Shown one piece after another: positions 38,985 to 46,682 of a DNA stretch of 64,000 nucleotides; the stretch's first letter is position 1, and each line of letters opens with the position of its first letter. Made by a program: the position numbers and the translations under genes. Source of the DNA: Streptomyces sp. R28 (GTDB taxonomy: Bacteria > Actinomycetota > Actinomycetes > Streptomycetales > Streptomycetaceae); assembly GCF_041052385.1 (NCBI RefSeq), contig NZ_CP163439.1, forward strand, positions 4,639,001-4,703,000. Reading direction: 5' to 3'. The notes beneath the pieces are model-generated. The model was not told where the DNA came from and ran no database searches. It was given only the letters and a program-made list of their open reading frames with translations.

Positions 38985-40100
38985 TCAGGCGCGCGGATAG
39001 CGGGCCAGCCACCCGGCGGAGGCTCCGGCCGGCCCGTGCAGGGCGGGGCCCTGGGTCATCTCCATGGCGAAGTCGTCGGCGAGTTCGAGGATCGTGGGGC
39101 GGCCCTCCAGTTCGGCCAGCCAGGCCGGGGGCAGGGCCGTCTCGCCGTGCAGGGCGCCCAGCAGGCCGCCGGTGAGGGCGCCCGCGGCGGCGGAGGGGCC
39201 GTCGTGGTTCACGGCGAGGCACAGCCCGTGGCGGACGTCCTCACCCACCAGGGCGCAGTACACGGCGGCCGCGAGCAGCCCGTCCGCCGAGCCGTCGGCC
39301 GCGAGCTCCTCCACCCGCGCCGGGGTGGGCATGCCCTGCCGTACGGCGCCCAGCGCGTGCTGCAACGCGTCCGACACGGGTTCGTGCCCGGGCCGCAGGG
39401 CGAGCAGCGCGAGCGCCCGCTGCACGGCCCCGTCGAGGCTCTCCCCGCAGGCCAGACCGTGCACGATCACGGCGTACGCGCCTGCCGCCAGGTAAGCGAT
39501 GGGATGGCCGTGGGTCTGCGTCGCGCACTCCACGGCGAGCTGGACGACGAGCTGCGGCTCCCAGCCGACGAGCAGCCCGAAGGGCGCGGAACGGGCGACG
39601 GCCTCGGGCCCGAGCTCGGCCGTGTTCTTGGGCGACTCCAGCGTGCCCATGGTCTCGTCACCGAGGCCCAGCAGGAGCGCGCGGGTGGGATCCCGGCGGG
39701 CGTACAGCCACTCCTCCCGCGCCAGCCACCCGTCGTCCTTACGGCGCTCGTCGGGACCCCAGTCCCGCTGTGTGGCGGCCCAGCGCAGATACGCCCGGTG
39801 CACGTCGGTGGGCGGATGCCAGGCGCCGGTGTCCCGCCGGACCTGCGCTCTTATCAACCCGTCCACGCTGAAGAGGGTGAGCTGCGTGAGGTGCGTCACG
39901 GCACCGCGCCGGCCATACCCGAACCCGAGATCGACGAGCCCCTCAAGGCCGTACTGCTCCTTGATCTCGTCCAGCCCCAGCCCGTCCACCGGCGCTCCGA
40001 GGGCGTCCCCCACCGCCGTCCCGAGAAGCGTGCCGCGCACCCGGCTACGGAAGTCCTGCTGTTCGGTACGGCCCCAGACGGCGCCGAGTGTCGCACCCAC
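38985..40100 (-). CDS. ADP-ribosylglycohydrolase-fold protein with altered metal motif
   Basis: A 371-residue member of the ADP-ribosyl-glycohydrolase fold. The opening RVRGTLLGTAVGDALGAPVD is a clear family signature. The two metal-binding motifs differ from active enzymes. The usual T-D-D-T-x is here T-H-L-T-Q (AVTHLTQLTLFSVDG), and the usual D-T-D-T near the C-terminus is N-H-D-G-P-S (AVNHDGPSAAAGALTGG). Magnesium binding and hydrolysis as in DraG/ARH3 are therefore doubtful; it may bind rather than cleave ADP-ribose. The GTG at 40100 has GGGGAGG five bases upstream and is my start choice. It lies downstream of, and on the same strand as, the STAND-like ATPase gene. Confidence 0.82.
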   Translation of the reverse strand: MGATLGAVWGRTEQQDFRSRVRGTLLGTAVGDALGAPVDGLGLDEIKEQYGLEGLVDLGFGYGRRGAVTHLTQLTLFSVDGLIRAQVRRDTGAWHPPTDVHRAYLRWAATQRDWGPDERRKDDGWLAREEWLYARRDPTRALLLGLGDETMGTLESPKNTAELGPEAVARSAPFGLLVGWEPQLVVQLAVECATQTHGHPIAYLAAGAYAVIVHGLACGESLDGAVQRALALLALRPGHEPVSDALQHALGAVRQGMPTPARVEELAADGSADGLLAAAVYCALVGEDVRHGLCLAVNHDGPSAAAGALTGGLLGALHGETALPPAWLAELEGRPTILELADDFAMEMTQGPALHGPAGASAGWLARYPRA

Positions 40101-40251
40101 CAAGACCTCCCCGTGACAGCGTCCGTCCGTACGACAGTTCGCCACTGTAATCGACCGGGGACGGTCGGTTCAGGGGGCGGAATGGTATGCGAGGTGTGGC
40201 CTGAATGGTCACGAGTGATCCTGAGTGGGCAGTTATCACCGTGTGCCGGCG

Positions 40252-42858
40252 TCACTCATAAGCCTGGGCAAGCTCCTCGTCCGCGGTGGCCCCGGCCTCG
40301 TCTCCGAGGTGGCGGTGGACGGCCGCCCGCTGGCGGAGGGCCCACCCATACGACGGCCTCCTCTCCAGCACCCGGTCAAGGTCGGCGAGAGCCTCCTCGT
40401 GGTGGCCGAGGTTGGCCAGTGAGGCGCCCCGGCTCGCGCGGGCGGAGTCGTAGTCGGGCTCCAGGGCGAGCGCGTGGTCGTAGTCGGCGAGGGCCTCCTC
40501 GTCGCGGCCGGTGGCGCGCAGGGCGTCACCGCGCTCGCAGCGGACCCAGGCCCAGTCCGGGTCCACGGCCACCGCCCGGTCCAGGTCGGCCAGTTGGCGG
40601 TCGGGGTCGCCGAGGGCGCGGTGTACGCGGGCCCGGCGGACCAGCGCCCAGGGGTAGTCCGGCTTGAGCTCCACGGCGCGGTCGAGGTCCGTGAGCGCCT
40701 TGTCGAGTTCGTGGCGGCTGAGGCGGGTGGCGCCGCGGGAGGCCCAGGCGAAGTCGTCGGTGGGGTTGAGCCGGATCGCCCGGTCCAGGTCGTCGAGCGC
40801 TCTGTCGTAATGCTCGAGGGCCCGGCGGTACTCGCCGCGCAGGGTGAGGCTGCGGGCGTCCTCGGGGGCCAGCCGCAGGGCTCGGTCGAGGTCGGCGACG
40901 GCCGCTCGGAGGTCGCCGGCGAGGTCGTGGGTCATGGCCCGGACGCGGTAGGCACGGGCCGCCGCGGCGCGGGGCAGGACGGCGCTCCAGTCTTCCCCGG
41001 TCCGCTCGTCCCGGCGTCCGCCGCCCACCACACCGCCACGTGATCGCCCCAGTGCCCCGCGGCCCAGGCCCCGCGGTTGGGGACCGCGGGACGCACCGGG
41101 CCGGGCTGCTGTGCCACGGCCCACGCCCGACGCCGCACCCGCGCCGCCCATGCCGGCCCTGCCGCCCACGCCGCCCACGCCTGTGCCCCGACCCACGCCG
41201 GACGCCGCCGCACCAGGGACGCCCACCCCGGCCACCCCGTCGAACCCCGCCTCCCGCAGCAACACCCCGAGGACAGCGGCCGTTCCGCCGGCGGCCAGGG
41301 CCTGCGACAGTTCCCGTGCCCTTCCGGCCAGGGCCTCCACGGCCGCGTCCCGCCCCGCGTCCACCAGCATCTGCAGCCACCGCCCGGCGATGGACTCACC
41401 CTGGTCGCAGGCGTCGACGAGGTCCCGCAGCACCTCCGGCATCACCCGCCGCTCCCCCGCACACAGCAGGTGATACGACTCCGCCAGCCGCAGCTCGCGC
41501 CACTCCTCGTCGGCCCACGCCTTCTCGGCGCCCCGGCCCGCCGCGGCCTCGGTCCGCCGCTCCCGGAACACCGCCGCCAGCGACCGGTGCCGCTCCGCCC
41601 ACGTCACGGACGACCGGCTCCGTTGCCAGCGCAGCATGGGTGCCCGTACGACGTCGTGGTACTGCAGTCGATCACCCCGCTCTCCGACGAACGGCATGCC
41701 CCGCAGCCACTCGTACAGCGCATCCAGTTCGTCGTCCGGCCGGTCGACCAGCGCCCTGAACACGTCCGCGTCCAGCCTCCGTGGCAGCGCGCACACCAGG
41801 GCGATGTCCCGCCGTACCGGATCCTGTTCCCGCTCCAGGAACAGACCCACGGCGGTGGCGCTCGGGTCTCCCACCTCGTCCGGGCCTGCGGGGCGGGCCT
41901 CGGCGAGCATCGACACGAGGACCGGGAGTCCGCCGGTGAGGCGGAGCACCTCGTCGACGACCGGCTCGGCCACCACTCCCCGGGTCGCGAGCAGCGCCCG
42001 TACGTCCGCGTCCGTGAACGGCCCGAGCGGTACGTCCTTCATGAACTCGCCGAAGCCGCGCCACCGGCCGTTGTCGAAGGGCAGCTGACCGGCCGTCACC
42101 ACGACGACCGTGGCCGGCAGCGCGCCGTACCGGTCGGTGGTCATGACATCGCACAGCCAGCCGTCGAGAAACGACCCGGTCCGTTCGTAGGTATCGAAGA
42201 ACAGGGCGATCCACGGCACCGCGGATGCCGCGTCGGACAGCTCGTTCAGCAGCACGGGGGTGAGCACGCTCTCGGGCGAGAGCACGAGCTCGACGTCCTC
42301 GTGGCTGCGGAAGCGCGCGCTGAGGCGGGCCCGCAGCCGGTCGGCTCCCTGAGCGAGCGGGGCCGGATCCAGTGCGCCGGTGAAGGGTCCCACCACCGGT
42401 ACCATCCCCAGTCCCACCAGGCCCGCCCTTGCCGCCACCATGCTGCCTGCCGAAGGCGTCTGTGGCCGTGGTTCGAGCGCTGCGACGGCGGCCGCCTCCG
42501 CCTCGTGCCGCCGCTCCCGGTGCACGGCCAGCAACCGTTCCAGATCCTTGAAACGCCGTCCCTGCGCGGCGAACTGACGGCTGATCACCGTCAAGGCCTC
42601 CGGCACGCTGCCCGCGTTCTCGTCGACGAACGAGGTCAACGCGCCGCACTCACGGGCGACTTGCTCCAGCTCGCGCATCAGAAAGGTCTTCCCGACCCCC
42701 GCGTTCCCGTGCACGTGGAACAGGAACCGATGCCTGTCGTCCTCCGGCCGAACGTCGAAGTTCGCCCGGAAGGCAGCCCGTTCCGCACTGCGTCCCGCGA
42801 ACCCCGCGCGCTGACGCCGCGCGATCAGCTCCTGCATCGACGGCTGCGACTGCGCCAC
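40252..42858 (-). CDS. STAND-like ATPase with C-terminal TPR array
   Basis: An 868-residue protein. An AAA-like ATPase occupies about residues 15-400: VHGNAGVGKTFLMREL is the Walker A (about 51-60), ASAVPWIALFFDTYERTG the likely Walker B region, and LPATVVVVTAGQLP a sensor strand. A helical region follows. A Gly/Ala/Arg-rich low-complexity segment (about 555-640, GVGRGTGVGGVGGRAG) precedes at least six TPR-like repeats (for example LRAAVADLDRALRLAPEDA, LDKALTDLDRAVELKPDYP, DEEALADYDHALALEPDYD). This ATPase-TPR plan is that of signalling STAND proteins. The start is a GTG with GAGAGGA upstream. No effector domain or toxin is fused, so a signalling or defence role is only a possibility. Confidence 0.82.
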   Translation of the reverse strand: MAQSQPSMQELIARRQRAGFAGRSAERAAFRANFDVRPEDDRHRFLFHVHGNAGVGKTFLMRELEQVARECGALTSFVDENAGSVPEALTVISRQFAAQGRRFKDLERLLAVHRERRHEAEAAAVAALEPRPQTPSAGSMVAARAGLVGLGMVPVVGPFTGALDPAPLAQGADRLRARLSARFRSHEDVELVLSPESVLTPVLLNELSDAASAVPWIALFFDTYERTGSFLDGWLCDVMTTDRYGALPATVVVVTAGQLPFDNGRWRGFGEFMKDVPLGPFTDADVRALLATRGVVAEPVVDEVLRLTGGLPVLVSMLAEARPAGPDEVGDPSATAVGLFLEREQDPVRRDIALVCALPRRLDADVFRALVDRPDDELDALYEWLRGMPFVGERGDRLQYHDVVRAPMLRWQRSRSSVTWAERHRSLAAVFRERRTEAAAGRGAEKAWADEEWRELRLAESYHLLCAGERRVMPEVLRDLVDACDQGESIAGRWLQMLVDAGRDAAVEALAGRARELSQALAAGGTAAVLGVLLREAGFDGVAGVGVPGAAASGVGRGTGVGGVGGRAGMGGAGAASGVGRGTAARPGASRGPQPRGLGRGALGRSRGGVVGGGRRDERTGEDWSAVLPRAAAARAYRVRAMTHDLAGDLRAAVADLDRALRLAPEDARSLTLRGEYRRALEHYDRALDDLDRAIRLNPTDDFAWASRGATRLSRHELDKALTDLDRAVELKPDYPWALVRRARVHRALGDPDRQLADLDRAVAVDPDWAWVRCERGDALRATGRDEEALADYDHALALEPDYDSARASRGASLANLGHHEEALADLDRVLERRPSYGWALRQRAAVHRHLGDEAGATADEELAQAYE

Positions 42859-42946
42859 CCGTGCGTCCTCTCGGTCGGGCCTCCTGCGCCATCATTCTGG
42901 CTCAATGCATGCGGAACACAGCACCCCCACAGGAAAGATGACCACC

Positions 42947-43459
42947 ATGCCAACCACACCCCCACGCAGCGCCCTGCACCTGGCCGCCACCCTCCTCACC
43001 GCGACGGTCGCCCTCTACATCGCCCTCGTCGCCTTCGGGAACATCACCGACTTCGGGACGAACCAGCAGTTCGTGCGGCACGTCCTGGCGATGGATACGA
43101 CGTTCAAGGACGACGACCTGATGTGGAGAGCCATCACCAGCAAGGGACTTCAGGACGCGGCGTACGTCGCGATCATCGCCTGGGAGACCGTCGCCGCCCT
43201 CGTCCTCATATACGGCACCTGGCTCTGGTTCCGCCGCGACGACCCGCGCGCCCGCCGCTTCTCCACCTACGGCCTGCTGATGCTGATGCTGCTGTTCGGC
43301 GGCGGGTTCATCGCCATCGGCGGTGAGTGGTTCTCGATGTGGCAGTCGGGCGACTGGAACGGGCTGGACGCCGCGACCCGGGTGTTCCTGTTCAGCGGGG
43401 TCGTGCTGATCGTCAACCATCTGCCGCTCGGGCGGAGCGGGCAGGCCGACGCCGGCTGA
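42947..43459 (+). CDS. DUF2165 membrane protein
   Basis: A 170-residue membrane protein of the DUF2165 family. LAATLLTATVALYIALVAFG with NITDFGTNQQFVRHVLAMDT is the family opening, and three further helices follow (AAYVAIIAWETVAALVLIYG; YGLLMLMLLFGGGFIAIG; VFLFSGVVLIVNHLPLG). The function is unknown. I chose the ATG at 42947, ten bases after AGGAAA; ATG codons at 42905 and 42938 are less well placed. It is divergent from the STAND-like gene. Confidence 0.88.
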   Translation: MPTTPPRSALHLAATLLTATVALYIALVAFGNITDFGTNQQFVRHVLAMDTTFKDDDLMWRAITSKGLQDAAYVAIIAWETVAALVLIYGTWLWFRRDDPRARRFSTYGLLMLMLLFGGGFIAIGGEWFSMWQSGDWNGLDAATRVFLFSGVVLIVNHLPLGRSGQADAG

Positions 43460-43568
43460 CCCCTGCTGCTGACGGCCCAGCGCCACTGACGACCGGCGGC
43501 CCGGATGCGTGGGAATCCTGTGAACCCAGCAGCCACATCCACCCCTCTCCGGGCCGCCGTCGGTTCGA

Positions 43569-44669
43569 ATGGCAGGCATGACCAGAGGCATACCGCGGGC
43601 AGGGGCACGGAGCAGACAGCTGCGGCGGATCGCAGAACGCCGGGCACAAACGGGCCGGCCCGCCGGCCGGCGCGGCAGAGCTCCGCTGGGAGCACATCGC
43701 CCAGGACACCGCCGCGGAGCACCGGAGCGCCGCGGGACCGGTGCCGCCTCCCGCCCGGCGGGGGGCCCGCCCGCGGAAGGGGCCCTCTGGGGACAGCGAG
43801 CGGGTCTCGTCGCGCTGATGCTCCCCGGGGTCGCGGCGGTCGCCACACTGGCTTTCACCTGGGTGTCCGTGACGCAGGCCTCCGAAGAACTGACCATTTC
43901 AGAGCAGGGACAGATCGCGGACCGGCTCGACAAGGCCATGGAACGGCTGGACAACGGTTCCGCCAACATCCGCAGAGGCGCGATCTTTTCCCTGCAGGGC
44001 ATCATGGAGGACTCTCCGCGACAGCAGCCGGCGGTGCTCTACACCCTGTCCGAGTACATCCGCGGTCACGCCACCAAGAAGTCGTCCACGACCGGCAAGG
44101 CTCCCGACATCCAGGCGGCCCTCTCCGTGCTCGGTCAGCGCGACCCCGCGCACGACGGTGATCGCCCCATCGACCTCAGAGGCGTCCGGCTGACCGGCGT
44201 CGATCTTCACCGGGCCGATCTGAGCGGGGCGAACCTCGCCGGAGCGGTCCTCTCCCACGGCAACCTGGAAGGCACGAAGCTGTCCGGCGCGGACCTGCAT
44301 GGCGCCACGCTGACGGGAACGAACCTCAAGGGCGCCGATCTGGCCGGGGCGAACCTGAGCAAAGGCGTCCTCAACGACGCCGTTCTCACCGAGGCGAACC
44401 TGTCCCAAGCCCGCCTCCAATCCGCCCAGTTGAAAGCCGCCGACCTGGAGAAGGCGGACCTGCGTGGCGCCACGCTCCACCACACGGATCTGCGGGAGGC
44501 GGACCTGCTGGACGTACGGCTGGACGGAGCCGATCTGACCCGCGTGCGTCGCCCGGAGGGGGATCTGCCGACATCGACCCCGACCACCCCCACTCCCGCG
44601 CCCTCCCCCTCCCTCTCCCCCACCACCGGCTCGCCGCGCCCCACCGATCTCCAGAACGCGGCGCCATGA
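43569..44669 (+). CDS. Membrane-anchored pentapeptide-repeat protein
   Basis: A 366-residue protein. An Arg/Pro-rich N-terminus is followed by one helix (ALMLPGVAAVATLAFTWVSV), then a helical segment (IADRLDKAMERLDNGSANIR, IFSLQGIMEDSPRQQP) that occurs in many Streptomyces pentapeptide proteins. About 25 A(D/N)LxG-type pentapeptides come next (from DLRGVRLTGVDLHRADLSG to LREADLLDVRLDGADL), which fold as a right-handed beta helix. The tail is Pro/Ser/Thr-rich. The stretch DxxNxxIRxGAIxxL is typical. The function is unknown; some pentapeptide proteins protect gyrase, but the membrane anchor argues otherwise. An ATG at 43578 is an alternative start. Confidence 0.88.
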   Translation: MAGMTRGIPRAGARSRQLRRIAERRAQTGRPAGRRGRAPLGAHRPGHRRGAPERRGTGAASRPAGGPPAEGALWGQRAGLVALMLPGVAAVATLAFTWVSVTQASEELTISEQGQIADRLDKAMERLDNGSANIRRGAIFSLQGIMEDSPRQQPAVLYTLSEYIRGHATKKSSTTGKAPDIQAALSVLGQRDPAHDGDRPIDLRGVRLTGVDLHRADLSGANLAGAVLSHGNLEGTKLSGADLHGATLTGTNLKGADLAGANLSKGVLNDAVLTEANLSQARLQSAQLKAADLEKADLRGATLHHTDLREADLLDVRLDGADLTRVRRPEGDLPTSTPTTPTPAPSPSLSPTTGSPRPTDLQNAAP

Positions 44670-44691
44670 CCACCCCGACGCCGTTCGCGTA

Positions 44692-45882
44692 TCAGTGGCG
44701 CAGGGCCCACTTCTGGACCGTCTCCAGGGGCCCCGCCGAGAAGCGTCGCAGCCACAGCGTGGAGCCCACCATCAGGAACGCGCAGACCGTGGCCCACAGT
44801 CCCACCACCCACCACGGGCCCGTGTCACCGAGCCGTTCGGCGAGGCCCAGTCCGATGCCGTAGGAGACGAGCACGCACAGCAGGTTCTGCAGGACGTAGG
44901 CGGACAGGGCGGTTCGGCCGACGGACGTCAGCCCCGTCATCAGCGGGCCCGGACGCCGTACCCGGTCCACCAGCGCGCCGATCAGGCCGATGTAGCCGAG
45001 GGCGAGCAGCGGCGCGGTGCCGTACCGGGCCAGCAGGAACAGGTCCGGGCCGGCCAGTGTCGCCGCCACGTTGAGCGGCAGTCCGAGGCCCAGGCCCCAC
45101 AGCAGGAGCCGGGAGCGCAGCCTCCGCCCCGTCTCGTCCGCGCCGAACGCCCCCGCCCGGAACAGCCGTACGCCCACCAGGAAGAGGAAGATCAGGAGGA
45201 AGAAGGTCAGTACCGGCTCCATGCGGAGCGCGATCGCGTTCTCCAGACGGAAGGCGATCTGATCCAGGTAGCCGCCGTGCGCGTAGAGGTCGACGACCTC
45301 GCGGGAGACCGTGCCCCCGGTGTCACCCTCGTCGCTGCCGGCCAGGGCCATGCCCGCCGTCAGCAGGCCGATCACCGCCAGGTGTATCCCCGCCGCCCAC
45401 CACATCACCCGCCGCTGCGCCCGCTCCGAGCGGGTCAGCAGCCAGGCGACGAGCAGCGCGGTGACCGCGTATCCCATCAGTACGTCCCAGGCGAAGACCA
45501 GGACGAAGTGCAGCGTGCCCTCGCCGAACAGGAACAGCGCCCGCCACCGGTAGCGCCCCGGCCACGGCTGTCCGCGTCGCGCCGCCGAGCCGTACTGGAT
45601 GGCCAGCCCGACGCCGAACAGGATCGTCAGCAGCGACAGGAACTTGCCGTTCGCCAGCACGCTGAAGGTGCCTTGGACGGCTCCCGCGAGCGATCCGAAG
45701 GACGGCTCGCTCGAACCGGACTCCAGGACTCCCCACTCCCCGCCCGGACCGGTGAAGATCCATACGTTCGTCATGAGCGTGCCCAGGATGGCCGCCCCGC
45801 GCAGTACGTCGAGGAGGGGCAGTCGCCGTCCGGTGGGCGGGGAATCCAGTGCCTGCGGGGCTCGCGCGTCCGTGTGCGTCAT
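44692..45882 (-). CDS. DUF418 membrane protein
   Basis: A 396-residue polytopic membrane protein. RRLPLLDVLRGAAILGTLMT is the DUF418 opening, and the C-terminal domain (TSVGRTALSAYVLQNLLCVL, GPLETVQKWALRH) is diagnostic, with its conserved T-x-R-x-x-LT/S-x-Y-x-x-Q region. About nine helices lie between. Members may move or acylate small molecules, but no function is proven. Start ATG 45882 has only a weak site upstream. It converges with the pentapeptide gene with a 22-base gap. Confidence 0.88.
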   Translation of the reverse strand: MTHTDARAPQALDSPPTGRRLPLLDVLRGAAILGTLMTNVWIFTGPGGEWGVLESGSSEPSFGSLAGAVQGTFSVLANGKFLSLLTILFGVGLAIQYGSAARRGQPWPGRYRWRALFLFGEGTLHFVLVFAWDVLMGYAVTALLVAWLLTRSERAQRRVMWWAAGIHLAVIGLLTAGMALAGSDEGDTGGTVSREVVDLYAHGGYLDQIAFRLENAIALRMEPVLTFFLLIFLFLVGVRLFRAGAFGADETGRRLRSRLLLWGLGLGLPLNVAATLAGPDLFLLARYGTAPLLALGYIGLIGALVDRVRRPGPLMTGLTSVGRTALSAYVLQNLLCVLVSYGIGLGLAERLGDTGPWWVVGLWATVCAFLMVGSTLWLRRFSAGPLETVQKWALRH

Positions 45883-45987
45883 GGATTCATCGTCACGGCG
45901 GCAACGGCCCGAATCGTCGTGAGCGGTGCCGAACCTGTCGTACACAAAAGGATGCAGACGACCACACCGGCCCGTCCGCCCTGAGAT

Positions 45988-46062
45988 GGACGGCTACGGG
46001 ACGGACGGCTACGGGAGGGACGGCTACGGGAGGGACGGCTACGGGAGGGACGGCTACTTGAC
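45988..46062. repeat. 15-bp tandem repeat, five copies, at the end of the L,D-transpeptidase-like gene
   Basis: Units GGACGGCTACGGGAC, three copies of GGACGGCTACGGGAG, and GGACGGCTACTTGAC run end to end. The last unit includes the stop codon and last two codons of the minus-strand gene ending at 46054. The array fills the space toward the DUF418 gene. Confidence 0.9.
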
Positions 46063-46614
46063 GACCGCGACCGGTGTGCCCGTCTCCCCGAACGTCCACA
46101 ACGCCGCCCCGTCGGCCGCGCGCATCCGGACCCCGCCGGTCTGTTTGCCCGCGGCGGGCGGGGGCGAGGAGCCGTCCACGGCGTTGGAGAAGGCGATGGA
46201 GACACCGGACTTCGCGGCGAAGTAGACGATGTTCTCGATCTGCACACCGTCCGAGCCCGTGGTGGCCATGTTGCGCGTCGACACCGTGTAGGTGCCGGGG
46301 TCCGGGCTCACCGTCCCCGGCCAGACGGTGAAGGTACGGCGGGCCGCGTCGCTCGCGTCGACCAGCCAGACCCGCTTCTGGCCGAGGGAGTAGACGATCC
46401 GGCGTCCCGTGCCCGAGCCCTCAGGCACGGCGGCGGGTGCGGTGGACCTCGACGGTGCGGGGCTCGCCCCCGCCGACGCCGACGCGCTCGGGCGGGCCGC
46501 CGTGGCCGTCGGGTGCGGCCCCTTGTCGGCCTGTACGGCGAGGACGGTGACGGCGGCTATCGCTCCCACCGTCAGACCGGTCACCCAGACCTTGGGAGCA
46601 GGCACGGCACGCAT
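46054..46614 (-). CDS. L,D-transpeptidase-like protein lacking the catalytic Cys/His
   Basis: A 186-residue membrane-anchored or secreted protein. After a helix (VWVTGLTVGAIAAVTVLAVQ) and an Ala/Ser/Pro-rich stalk comes a YkuD-like domain: RIVYSLGQKRVWLVDASD is the usual first strands, and GGVRMRAADGAALWTFGE with TGTPVAVV aligns with the end of YkuD domains. Active YkuD enzymes have H-x(14-17)-S-H-G-C-V-R there. Here the segment is K-Q-T-G-G-V-R, with no Cys in the whole domain and no matching His. It is therefore expected to be a pseudoenzyme, perhaps binding peptidoglycan. The stop codon lies in a 15-bp tandem array. Confidence 0.7.
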   Translation of the reverse strand: MRAVPAPKVWVTGLTVGAIAAVTVLAVQADKGPHPTATAARPSASASAGASPAPSRSTAPAAVPEGSGTGRRIVYSLGQKRVWLVDASDAARRTFTVWPGTVSPDPGTYTVSTRNMATTGSDGVQIENIVYFAAKSGVSIAFSNAVDGSSPPPAAGKQTGGVRMRAADGAALWTFGETGTPVAVVK

Positions 46615-46682
46615 CTCCTCAGCTACGGAACCCCTCCGCCGGGGGTCGGATCATCGTACCGACCCCCGCGAAGCGATCCTCC

